Source of the DNA: an uncultured Pseudomonadota bacterium
GTDB taxonomy: Bacteria; SAR324; NAC60-12
Assembly: GCA_913052275.1 (NCBI GenBank)
Contig: CAJXDX010000054.1
Span: 1 to 10,196 of the forward strand
Reading direction: 5' to 3'
Length of the DNA: 10,196 nucleotides
Shown: positions 1 to 7,293 of the stretch, piece by piece
Layout: every line of letters starts with the position of its first letter
Position numbering within the stretch: position 1 is the stretch's first letter
Translations under genes and position numbers: made by a program
Notes under the pieces: model-generated
Told to the model about the DNA's origin: nothing
Databases searched by the model: none
The model's input: only the letters and a program-made list of their open reading frames with translations

Positions 1-84
1 CATTATCAAGACGGCTTTTTGACATGTATTTTTTCTCAGGCAGTTAATAAATTTTGCGGAATCTCCTGACAGAAGAATCCTCAT
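1..84 (-). CDS. Probable 5' end of a gene running off the left edge (partial)
   Basis: An ATG at 84-82 on the minus strand opens a frame with no stop through the window edge, 28 codons later. The predicted N-terminus begins MRILLSGDS and continues with a helix-like stretch (AKFINCLRKN) and then a hydrophobic strand-like stretch (KAVLIM). This beta-alpha-beta look is typical of Rossmann-like or receiver-like N-termini, but too little is visible to name a family. No strong ribosome binding site precedes the ATG; only a distant GAG is present. In A/T-rich DNA an open run of this length can occur by chance, so the call rests mainly on the protein-like N-terminus. It would be transcribed in the same direction as lpdA, 267 bp downstream of it. 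Confidence 0.35.
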   Translation of the reverse strand, partial: MRILLSGDSAKFINCLRKNTCQKAVLIM

Positions 85-351
85 TATGGTATGATTACTC
101 GAGGAAGAAAAATTTCAAAAAATGTAGTTACTTGGAGTTACAAAAAAAGGATTATATTTATAGAAACTAATATGGTAAGAATTATCTTGTGTGGAAATGC
201 CAATAAATAGGATTTAAAATTGATAAGTAGGTTATAACAGGCTCTCCAATATTAAATTTTTTGTCAAGTGTTTTTTTGAAAAAAATAAATTTTTTTAAAT
301 TTCCTGATCATTTGGTCTTTAATTAATGTTCAACTCAATAGAAAAATTACT
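85..351. other. A/T-rich spacer downstream of lpdA, no gene seen
   Basis: This stretch is very rich in A/T and has no open frame with gene character on either strand. Reading leftwards from the lpdA stop, a short A/T-only inverted repeat (AAATTT, a short A run, AAATTT) is followed by ATTTATTTTTTT at about 276-302. It could act as a weak terminator for the operon, but the stem has no G/C pairs. A minus-strand TTGACA lies at 267-262, but I see no acceptable -10 box at 16-18 bp from it. Confidence 0.4.
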
Positions 352-2118
352 TTATTTCTTTTTACCAGGAATATATAAATCTGTAATTGTACCTTCATAA
401 GCTTCTGCAGCGAAGGCCACTGTTTCTGATAAAGTAGGATGGGGATGGATTGTAGAACCTATATCATTGGCGTCACAGTCCATCTCAATGGCTAGAGTCC
501 CCTCAGCAATTAAATCACCTGCATTCGGTCCGACGATGCCAAGACCAATTACTCTTTTTGAGTCTTCTTCGAAAATCACTTTAGTCATTCCCTCAGTTCT
601 ACCTATAGACAAGCTCCTTCCACTGGCTGCCCAGGGGAAGCTTCCCTTTCCATAGGCAATGCCCTGCGTTTTGGCTTCTTCTTCAGTAATTCCAGTCCAG
701 GCCACTTCAGGATCTGTGTATGCCACTGATGGAACAGCACGGGCATCAAAAAAACTTTTCATGCCGGAAATAACTTCCGCAGCAACTTTTGCTTCATGTG
801 ATGCTTTGTGAGCAAGCATCGGTTGTCCCGCAAGATCACCAATCGCAAAGATGTGCGATACATTGGTGCGCATTTGGGAATCTGTACTGATAAACCCTTT
901 TTCATCAACTTCTACTCCTGCTTTTTCTGCACCAATGTTTAAACCGTTTGGAACACGTCCAACAGAACTTAGTATGCAGTCATACATCTGTGGTTTATCT
1001 GGAGAATTTTTTCCTTCGAAATGTACTCTCAGGCCTTTCTTGAGAGCCTCAACTTCGGTTACTCTTGTTTCAAGCCAGATATTATCATATTGTTTAGCTA
1101 TGCGCTTTTGAAAAGGGCGTACCAGATCCCGATCTGCTCCGGCCATCAGTCCATCAAGCATCTCCACAATGTTAATTCTTGACCCCAGGGCATGATAAAC
1201 TGTTGCCATTTCAAGGCCAATTATTCCACCGCCAATCACCAGCAAATTTTTTGGTATGCTGGCAAGCTCCAATGAGCCGGTTGAATCAATTATGCGAGGA
1301 TCATCCGGAAGAAAGGGCAGCTTAACCGGTCTTGAACCTGCTGCAATAACAGCATTTGAAAATTTAATTGTAGTAATTTTTTCATTCTTATCTGTTACAC
1401 GAAGATGATTTGAGTCAATGAACTCGCCAAAACCATTTACTATAGTCACGTTACGCTGCTTGGCCATGTTTTTCAACCCACCGGTTAACTGGCTGATAAT
1501 TCCATTTTTCCATTCACGGAGTTTATCAAGATCAATTGACGGTTTTCCAAACGAAATGCCATGTGCATCCATTTCTTCAGCTTCAACAATGATTTTTGCA
1601 GCATGAAGCAGGGTTTTAGATGGAATGCATCCCACATTAAGGCAGACTCCTCCGATTTGTTCGTAGCGTTCTACCAGCACTACCTGCCGACCTAAGTCTG
1701 CTGCTCGAAAAGCAGCTGTGTATCCGCCTGGACCTGAACCAAGCACCAAAACTTCACAGCTGATGTCTGCATCTGCAGATAAATCAGCTGAAATTTCAGT
1801 ATCAATGGATGTTGAATCCCCTGTCCCGGAAGAATGATCCTCTGTTTGATTCAGCTTTTGTGCCTCTGGTTCTGACGCACCACTTGTCTCAAGTTCCAGA
1901 ATCAGGTTCCCTTCTGAAACCTTGTCTCCTGCCTTTATCTTTATCCTTAGAATCCTGCCAGCCAAAGGTGAGGGGACATCTATGGTTGCCTTCTCACTTT
2001 CAAGCGTGATCAGGGGATCTTCAACAGCAACAGACTGTCCCTCTTTACATATCACCTCTATAACTTCTACATCCTGAAAATCACCTATATCCGGGACTTT
2101 AACTTCAGAAATGCTCAT
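352..2118 (-). CDS. lpdA: Dihydrolipoamide dehydrogenase (pyruvate dehydrogenase E3) with N-terminal lipoyl domain
   Basis: This is the E3 flavoprotein of the pyruvate dehydrogenase complex. It reoxidises dihydrolipoyl groups and passes electrons through FAD to NAD+ in the cytoplasm. The 588-residue protein starts with a lipoyl domain (about 1-78; predicted lipoyl lysine K43 in SEKA). An acidic, Ser/Thr-rich linker (about 80-118) follows, and then the disulfide oxidoreductase. Visible motifs are FAD-binding GSGPGG (127-132), the redox-active disulfide C159/C164 in GGVCLNVGC, NAD-binding GGGIIG (296-301), the second FAD motif ending AIGD (425-428), and the catalytic His-Glu pair H560/E565 near HPHPT. 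The ATG at 2118 is preferred over an in-frame GTG at 2154. It overlaps the aceF stop as ATGA and has GGAGA eight bases upstream. The lipoyl fusion resembles known lipoyl-E3 proteins such as Neisseria P64k. It is the last gene of the operon. Confidence 0.95.
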   Translation of the reverse strand: MSISEVKVPDIGDFQDVEVIEVICKEGQSVAVEDPLITLESEKATIDVPSPLAGRILRIKIKAGDKVSEGNLILELETSGASEPEAQKLNQTEDHSSGTGDSTSIDTEISADLSADADISCEVLVLGSGPGGYTAAFRAADLGRQVVLVERYEQIGGVCLNVGCIPSKTLLHAAKIIVEAEEMDAHGISFGKPSIDLDKLREWKNGIISQLTGGLKNMAKQRNVTIVNGFGEFIDSNHLRVTDKNEKITTIKFSNAVIAAGSRPVKLPFLPDDPRIIDSTGSLELASIPKNLLVIGGGIIGLEMATVYHALGSRINIVEMLDGLMAGADRDLVRPFQKRIAKQYDNIWLETRVTEVEALKKGLRVHFEGKNSPDKPQMYDCILSSVGRVPNGLNIGAEKAGVEVDEKGFISTDSQMRTNVSHIFAIGDLAGQPMLAHKASHEAKVAAEVISGMKSFFDARAVPSVAYTDPEVAWTGITEEEAKTQGIAYGKGSFPWAASGRSLSIGRTEGMTKVIFEEDSKRVIGLGIVGPNAGDLIAEGTLAIEMDCDANDIGSTIHPHPTLSETVAFAAEAYEGTITDLYIPGKKK

Positions 2119-3503
2119 AGAGACATTCTCCGCATATCTCCCAATATTCCGCACAGGTCCACCATGAATCGGGCTGCCTGGGCTCCGTCAATCACACGAT
2201 GATCATAGGTCAAATCCAAAGGTAGCATCAGACGAGGATTGAAGTCTTTACCGTCCCAGACAGGAACCATTCGGGAACGTGTCACTCCAAGTATCGCCAC
2301 TTCAGGAGCATTCACCAGGGGAGTAAATGCTGTTCCGCCAATTCCACCTAAGCTGGAGATACTGAAACATCCTCCTTCAATGTCACTGCTTTTAAGTTTG
2401 TTTGTTCTGGCTCTCATGCTGACTTCTGCTAATTCTTTCGCTAACTCAAGCAATCCTTTCTGCTCAACATCTTTGATAACAGGTACAACCAAACCGTCTG
2501 GTGTATCAACTGCCACACCTATGTGCAGGTACTCCTTGATTACTAAATTTTCCTTGTCTGCAGTAAGTGAAGAATTGAAAGTTGGATGCTTCCTGATGGC
2601 TGCTGCACACGCTTTCAACAGAAAGGAAAGCAGGGTGAGTTTCACATCCTGTTTTGCCGCTTCCTCTGAGAGCGATTTACGAAAATTCTCAAGTTCGTTG
2701 ATATCTGCCTCATCATGGTGCGTGACGATCGGTACATTAAGCCATGCTCGATGAAGGTTAACTCCTGTTTTCTTTTTGATACGTGAGAGGGGTTGAATTT
2801 CAACTGAACCAAACTTGCTGAAATCAATTTCAGGCATTTCCGGAATCCCGGTTGCTGCTGCAGGCGTTCCACCAGGTGAAACTCCGGCTAAAACCTGTTT
2901 TACAAAAACCTGAACATCCTGCTGAGTAATACGCCCTTTCCTGCCTGTACCCTGCACCTGACTCAGGTCAACACCCAGCTCACGTGCAAATTTACGGATA
3001 GAAGGGCTCGCATGAGCGCGTAAAAACTGTTTCTGATCTACCAGCATTTGCGTTGGGGAGGGACGTAGAGCAGTGTAAGCATGGGCATTATCTGTACCCA
3101 TTTTTTCTGGTTTGCTGCTTAAACCGGAATCTGCATTAACTTCAGCAGTTTCCTGAGAAGAAGTAATTTCAATGGAATCTTTCGGAGTTGAAGTTGCATC
3201 AGCTGATGTTTCCGGAATTGAAGATTCATTAGAAGTTTTTTCCAAAGATGAAGTTTCATCTCCCTCAACAGATAAAGAAAGGATCAGGTCGTTTTGTGAA
3301 ACTTTGTCACCAGCTTTAATATTCACAGTCTTTACGATCCCTCCAAATGGAGAGGGAACGTCCATTGACGCTTTATCGCTTTCCATTGTGAGCAGAGGAT
3401 CTTCCGCAGATACGGTGTCACCGGATTTGACCAAAACTTCAATAACTTCTACCTCATCAAATTCTCCAATATCCGGAATTAAGACGTCTTTGGTTTTGAT
3501 CAT
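2115..3503 (-). CDS. aceF: Dihydrolipoamide acetyltransferase (pyruvate dehydrogenase E2)
   Basis: This is the E2 core of the pyruvate dehydrogenase complex. It accepts the acetyl group from E1 on lipoyl-lysine and transfers it to CoA. The 462 residues hold one lipoyl domain (about 1-77, lipoyl K44 in SDKA) and a long Ser/Thr/Glu-rich flexible linker (about 78-160). A peripheral subunit-binding domain (about 165-202, SIRKFARELGVDL...GTGRKGRI) follows, then the acetyltransferase domain (about 230-462). The catalytic motif DHRVIDG lies at 434-440 with H435 and D439. E. coli AceF has three lipoyl domains, so this protein is shorter (about 630 residues there). The ATG at 3503 follows GAGG with a nine-base gap. 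That GAGG overlaps the TGA stop of aceE and leaves only 11 bp between the genes, which suggests translational coupling. The gene end overlaps the lpdA start. Confidence 0.96.
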   Translation of the reverse strand: MIKTKDVLIPDIGEFDEVEVIEVLVKSGDTVSAEDPLLTMESDKASMDVPSPFGGIVKTVNIKAGDKVSQNDLILSLSVEGDETSSLEKTSNESSIPETSADATSTPKDSIEITSSQETAEVNADSGLSSKPEKMGTDNAHAYTALRPSPTQMLVDQKQFLRAHASPSIRKFARELGVDLSQVQGTGRKGRITQQDVQVFVKQVLAGVSPGGTPAAATGIPEMPEIDFSKFGSVEIQPLSRIKKKTGVNLHRAWLNVPIVTHHDEADINELENFRKSLSEEAAKQDVKLTLLSFLLKACAAAIRKHPTFNSSLTADKENLVIKEYLHIGVAVDTPDGLVVPVIKDVEQKGLLELAKELAEVSMRARTNKLKSSDIEGGCFSISSLGGIGGTAFTPLVNAPEVAILGVTRSRMVPVWDGKDFNPRLMLPLDLTYDHRVIDGAQAARFMVDLCGILGDMRRMSL

Positions 3504-3514
3504 CGATTATTACC

Positions 3515-6175
3515 TCAGGAAAATAATGGATTAGTTTTTTCCGGATCAATTCCATATTTTTTTATTGCAGACTTCACAGTCTTTGCAGAAATACTGCCTT
3601 CCGCATAAAGGGCATTTAAGGCTGCCAGAGCGATGTAATAGCGATCCACCTCAAAATGCTTGCGCAGGGCTTCACGTGAATCGCTCCGTCCATATCCATC
3701 GGTTCCAAGAACAGTGTATGATTTAGGCACATATGCACGTATCTGGTCAGCAAAAAGTTTAACGTAATCCGTTGCGGCAACAACCGGTCCCTCGGTATTA
3801 TCGAGGCATTGTGTAACATGACATTTTCTGGGTTTCTTATCCGGATGTAGTAGATTCCAGCGAAATACTTCGTCTCCGTCTCGTTTCAGTTCATTGAAAC
3901 TTGGACAGCTCCAAATGTCTGTCTGTACTTTGAAATCTGCAGAGAGTAATTCAGCAGCGGCTATTGATTCCCGCAAAATTGCTCCTGAACCAAGAAGCTG
4001 CACTCTTACTTTGCCTTTTTCCCCTTTTTGAAGCAGGTACATGCCTTTTATAATGTTTTTTTCCTGTCCCCTGGTAAGGCCGGGGTGAGAATAATTTTCA
4101 TTCATTGTTGTGATGTAATAAAAAACATTTTCCTGCTTTTTAAACATTCTCGTCATTGCATCATGCATAATCACCAGCAATTCATAAGAAAATGTTGGAT
4201 CATAAGAAATGCAGTTAGGCACATTTCCGGCCATAATCTGGCTGTGGCCGTCTTCATGCTGCAGTCCCTCACCATTCAGCGTTGTGCGGCCTGAAGTTGC
4301 ACCGATTAAAAAACCCCTTGCCTGCATATCACCCGCTGCCCATATCAAATCACCAATTCGCTGAAAACCGAACATTGAATAGAACATGTAAAAAGGAATC
4401 ATCTGCATCCCCGAATTGGAGTAAGATGTGGCTGCGGCGATCCATGAAGACATGGCTCCATCTTCAGTGATTCCCTCTTCCAGCAGCTGACCACTCTGAT
4501 TCTCCTTATAATACATCAACTGCTCCCGGTCAACCGGTTCATACTTTTGTCCTTCATGGGCATAGATACCAATTTGACGAAACATTCCTTCCATACCAAA
4601 TGTTCTTGCTTCATCCGGAACAATAGGTACCACACGCTGCCCAATGTTTTTATCCCTGCAGAGTATAGTCATCGCCTGAACCAGTGCCTGTGTAGTTGAT
4701 ATTTCACGATCTCCAGTCTCATTTAATAATCTGTCAAACACAGATAGCTTCGGAATAGTCAGCTTGTCTCCAGTTAGTCTGCGTGATGGAAGAGGACCTC
4801 CTAATTCTTTTCGACATTTTTTAAGATATCTAATCTCCGGAGAATTATCAGGAGGTTTGTAGTAAGAAAGATCCTCTACCTGTTCATCAGTAATTGGCAC
4901 ACGAAAACGATCCCTGAAACTTTTGAGGTCTTCCATTTTCATTTTCTTTTGGGAATGTGTGATGTTGATGGCTTCACCTGAACCACCCATTCCATAACCT
5001 TTGACCGTTTTAACTAGAATTACAGTAGGTTGTCCTTTATGATTTACTGCAGAGTGAAATGCAGCATAAATTTTATGAGGATCATGTCCACCCCTGTTCA
5101 GTCTCCATATATCCTCATCAGACATATTGGAAACCATATCCAGCAATTCAGGGTATTTCCCAAAAAAATGAGCCCTTGTATATGCTCCACCCTTAGCTTT
5201 AAAAGCCTGATATTCACCATCTATCGCTTCATCCATACGCCTGCGAAGAAAACCCTCCGTGTCTCTTGCCAGCAAAGGATCCCAATAAGAACCCCAAATT
5301 ACTTTTATAACATTCCAACCTGCTCCCCTGAATTCTCCTTCAAGTTCCTGTATAATTTTCCCGTTACCTCGTACAGGCCCGTCGAGCCTCTGCAAATTGC
5401 AGTTAATTACAAAAATAAGATTGTCCAGATTTTCACGCGATGCCAGACCAATTGCTCCCAGAGATTGTGGCTCATCTGCTTCACCATCACCTAAAAATGC
5501 CCAGACCTTGCGACCGGTAGTATCTGCCAAACCGCGATTCTGCATGTATTTTAGGAATCGAGCCTGATAAATAGCCATTATTGGCCCCAGTCCCATTGAT
5601 ACAGTCGGGAATTGCCAAAATTCGCTCATCAGCCATGGATGCGGATATGAAGAAACTCCTTTGCCTTCAGATTCACTGCGGAAATTATCTAATTGTTCTT
5701 TTGTAAGTCTTCCTTCTAAAAATGCACGTGCATAAATACCAGGAGCAGAATGTCCCTGAATGAATACCAGGTCTCCATCATGGTCTTTACTGGGGGCATG
5801 CCAGAAGTGGTTGAAACCTACATCATACAGTGTTGCGGATGATGCATAACTTGCGATATGTCCACCTAAATCAGAATCATCCTTGTTGGCACGCATTACC
5901 ATTACTACCGCATTCCAGCGGATAATTGAACGTATCTTTGATTCCAGTTCCTGATTGCCTTTTGAACGTACTTCAAGTTCCGGTGGAATCGTATTCAAGT
6001 AAGGGGTGTTTGCAGAATACGGACTGCCTGCTCCTGATAAAACTGACTGGTCAGCCAGCTGTCGTAAAATATATTGAGCTCTTTCATGACCGTCCCTTTC
6101 GATTACAGCTTCCATCGCTTCGACCCATTCCTGGGTCTCCTGTGGGTCAAGATCATTTTTGTTTATTGAGTTCAT
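3515..6175 (-). CDS. aceE: Pyruvate dehydrogenase E1 component, homodimeric type
   Basis: This is the thiamine-diphosphate enzyme that decarboxylates pyruvate and reductively acetylates the E2 lipoyl group. At 886 residues it nearly equals the E. coli enzyme (887) and is colinear with it from the start (DLDPQET...WVEAMEAVI) to the end (IDPEKTNPL). The ThDP/Mg motif runs from GDGEADEP (229-236) to NCNLQRLDGP (258-267). Also recognisable are the active-site loop around KGYGMG...NITHSQKKM, the DEARTFGMEG segment, GFQRIGDL, TSGRTTLNGEGLQHEDGHS and GTDGYGRSDSR. The ATG at 6175 matches the usual family start, but its ribosome binding site is weak (AAAGATG eight bases or less upstream), unlike aceF and lpdA. 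It is the first clear pdh gene and sits 105 bp downstream of the repeat-protein gene. No PdhR-type operator was recognised upstream. Confidence 0.97.
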   Translation of the reverse strand: MNSINKNDLDPQETQEWVEAMEAVIERDGHERAQYILRQLADQSVLSGAGSPYSANTPYLNTIPPELEVRSKGNQELESKIRSIIRWNAVVMVMRANKDDSDLGGHIASYASSATLYDVGFNHFWHAPSKDHDGDLVFIQGHSAPGIYARAFLEGRLTKEQLDNFRSESEGKGVSSYPHPWLMSEFWQFPTVSMGLGPIMAIYQARFLKYMQNRGLADTTGRKVWAFLGDGEADEPQSLGAIGLASRENLDNLIFVINCNLQRLDGPVRGNGKIIQELEGEFRGAGWNVIKVIWGSYWDPLLARDTEGFLRRRMDEAIDGEYQAFKAKGGAYTRAHFFGKYPELLDMVSNMSDEDIWRLNRGGHDPHKIYAAFHSAVNHKGQPTVILVKTVKGYGMGGSGEAINITHSQKKMKMEDLKSFRDRFRVPITDEQVEDLSYYKPPDNSPEIRYLKKCRKELGGPLPSRRLTGDKLTIPKLSVFDRLLNETGDREISTTQALVQAMTILCRDKNIGQRVVPIVPDEARTFGMEGMFRQIGIYAHEGQKYEPVDREQLMYYKENQSGQLLEEGITEDGAMSSWIAAATSYSNSGMQMIPFYMFYSMFGFQRIGDLIWAAGDMQARGFLIGATSGRTTLNGEGLQHEDGHSQIMAGNVPNCISYDPTFSYELLVIMHDAMTRMFKKQENVFYYITTMNENYSHPGLTRGQEKNIIKGMYLLQKGEKGKVRVQLLGSGAILRESIAAAELLSADFKVQTDIWSCPSFNELKRDGDEVFRWNLLHPDKKPRKCHVTQCLDNTEGPVVAATDYVKLFADQIRAYVPKSYTVLGTDGYGRSDSREALRKHFEVDRYYIALAALNALYAEGSISAKTVKSAIKKYGIDPEKTNPLFS

Positions 6176-6280
6176 GTATGCATCTTTGAAATTTTACATA
6201 GATCAGCGTACGTAGTTGTGAGGAATGATTTTAGGAAAATGAATGAAGAAGAACTTATAGTTTTTGAAAAACTGCTTTGA
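6176..6280 (-). promoter_or_regulatory. Spacer upstream of aceE, possible promoter region
   Basis: These 105 bp separate the repeat-protein stop from the aceE start. Reading on the minus strand it holds AGTTTTTCAAAAACT (a one-base-loop palindrome, too tight for a terminator), a TATAAG hexamer and a later TATGTAAAAT that could be a -10 region. No convincing -35 box is paired with either. Either a weak aceE promoter or read-through from the upstream gene would fit. Confidence 0.2.
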
Positions 6281-7141
6281 TTATTTTTTGCTGATGTTTT
6301 CAATATTAACAGGTTTTTTATCTAAAGCTGGCCTTTTGCTCATGCTTTCCAACATGTCAGAATATACAGACATATCTCTTCTGTCAGTTGTATATTCCCT
6401 TGCAGTTTTAATTGAAATTTTCTTGGCATCACGGCTTGCCTGCTCAGAATACAATGTTTCAGGCTTCACAGGGCCTGTAGCAACCGCACGGGTTTTGGAT
6501 ATTTTCATAGCGTCACGCCCAACATCTTCTGCAAATATAATTCCTGGCTTTGCCGGTCCGGTAATGCGGGCCCTCGTTCTAGTCATTTTCAGCGCATCTC
6601 GACTGTGACTTTCTGCATAGAGATAATCAGGTTTGACTGGACCCGTGATTCTTGCCCTGTATTTTGACATTTTTAAAGCTTCGCGGCTGATTTTTTTTGA
6701 TTCCTCATAATCCGGGAGTTTAGTGTATGAAGACTGAACAGGATTTTTTACAAACCACCTGTTCTTTTTAAACATCTCTAATGTAACCAGCCCAGATTCA
6801 ACCATTTTTTGTGAGGCAGCAGCGGACTTTCCTTTTTTGCTTTGTAAAGCAGATTTATTTATTAAATAACTTTTTATCTTGAGTCCACTTTCTTTCTGGG
6901 CATTTTCATATGCTTTTCTTTTCCTTGCCTGTAATGTTGTTCCGCTCTTGACATAATTTTGAATCTCTCTTCCCTGACTTTCTGCTGTCAGTTCATGCGG
7001 GAAAATAATGATGTTTGGAACAAATAACAGAATAAGCATGAATTTTTTCAGAGACTTTACAAAAATATTCAAATTTTTTGTAAAGCACTCTGCAGCAGCA
7101 TTTTTTTTGTAAAAACTACTGTTTAATCTGGCTTTCAACAT
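6281..7141 (-). CDS. Unknown protein with export-type N-terminus and 28-residue tandem repeats
   Basis: I do not recognise this family. The 286-residue protein is very rich in Lys, Arg and Ser. Residues 1-33 are basic, 34-48 form one hydrophobic segment, and LTA at 51-53 could be a signal peptidase site, although the n-region is unusually long; a membrane anchor is the alternative. Residues 54-145 are basic and low in hydrophobics. Residues 147-248 contain three full and one partial 28-residue repeats. Each has the pattern SR(D/E)A-x-K-(M/I)-S, then RA, then TGP(V/A)KP, then an aromatic residue and Glu opening the next unit. The tail (249-286) is polar. ATG at 7141 is chosen over TTG at 7159 because AGAGGA sits nine bases before it. 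The gene precedes aceE in the same direction with no clear terminator, so co-transcription is possible. Its job is unknown; a cell-envelope or matrix structural role is only a guess. Confidence 0.75.
   Translation of the reverse strand: MLKARLNSSFYKKNAAAECFTKNLNIFVKSLKKFMLILLFVPNIIIFPHELTAESQGREIQNYVKSGTTLQARKRKAYENAQKESGLKIKSYLINKSALQSKKGKSAAASQKMVESGLVTLEMFKKNRWFVKNPVQSSYTKLPDYEESKKISREALKMSKYRARITGPVKPDYLYAESHSRDALKMTRTRARITGPAKPGIIFAEDVGRDAMKISKTRAVATGPVKPETLYSEQASRDAKKISIKTAREYTTDRRDMSVYSDMLESMSKRPALDKKPVNIENISKK
6398..6703 (-). repeat. In-gene tandem repeat, 84-bp period, about 3.6 copies
   Basis: Repeat units in the unknown gene lie at 6703-6620, 6619-6536, 6535-6452 and, partially, 6451-6398. 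The landmark codons for TGP recur at exactly 84-bp spacing: plus-strand GGGCCTG at 6471, GGTCCGG at 6555 and GGACCCG at 6639. The units align without gaps in protein for three copies. The fourth keeps YSEQASRDAKKIS but loses TGP-KP. The DNA copies differ at most synonymous positions, so this is an old protein repeat rather than a recent DNA duplication. Confidence 0.85.
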
Positions 7142-7194
7142 TCTATTTGATCCTCTCAAACATTAACTGGAGATGCAATCTTATATTTGTTAAG

Positions 7195-7221
7195 TTCACA
7201 TAGCATAATAAATGTGATACT
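7195..7221 (+). promoter_or_regulatory. Candidate promoter for the FliM-like gene
   Basis: TTCACA (7195-7200, five of six matches to the sigma-70 -35 consensus) is followed after 15 bp by GATACT (7216-7221, four of six matches to -10), which is preceded by TGT. The spacer is short and the -10 is imperfect. It would give a leader of about 65 bases before the ATG at 7294. Confidence 0.2.
7196..7217. promoter_or_regulatory. Dyad TCACAT-N10-ATGTGA in the divergent intergenic region
   Basis: The 152-bp region between the divergently transcribed repeat-protein gene (minus) and FliM-like gene (plus) contains a perfect 6-bp inverted repeat, with arms at 7196-7201 and 7212-7217. Arm centres are 16 bp apart, which suits a dimeric regulator, so it is a candidate operator. 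The arm order is the reverse of a CRP site (TGTGA-N6-TCACA), so this is not a standard CRP box. It overlaps the candidate promoter for the plus-strand gene. Confidence 0.3.
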
Positions 7222-7293
7222 CTCTCTTAAAATCCTCAAAAATACAGATCCTGACTTTTTTCAAGAGAAGCTAACGACGCTTTATAAAGGACA

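Noticed and set aside
262..267. Minus-strand TTGACA downstream of lpdA as a promoter for the left-edge gene
   Set aside because: No -10-like hexamer lies 16-18 bp from it; the nearest TATAAC is about 25 bp away.
2119..2154. Longer lpdA start at the GTG at 2154
   Set aside because: The ATG at 2118 forms the ATGA overlap with the aceF stop, has a well-placed GGAGA, and begins directly at the lipoyl domain.
2239..2754. 171-codon plus-strand frame antisense to aceF
   Set aside because: It lies wholly inside the conserved acetyltransferase domain coding region and its Ser-rich translation is a mirror of that gene's codon pattern.
7196..7217. CRP binding site in the divergent intergenic region
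   Set aside because: The half-sites are TCACA then TGTGA, the reverse order of the CRP consensus, with N12 between these five-base cores instead of N6.
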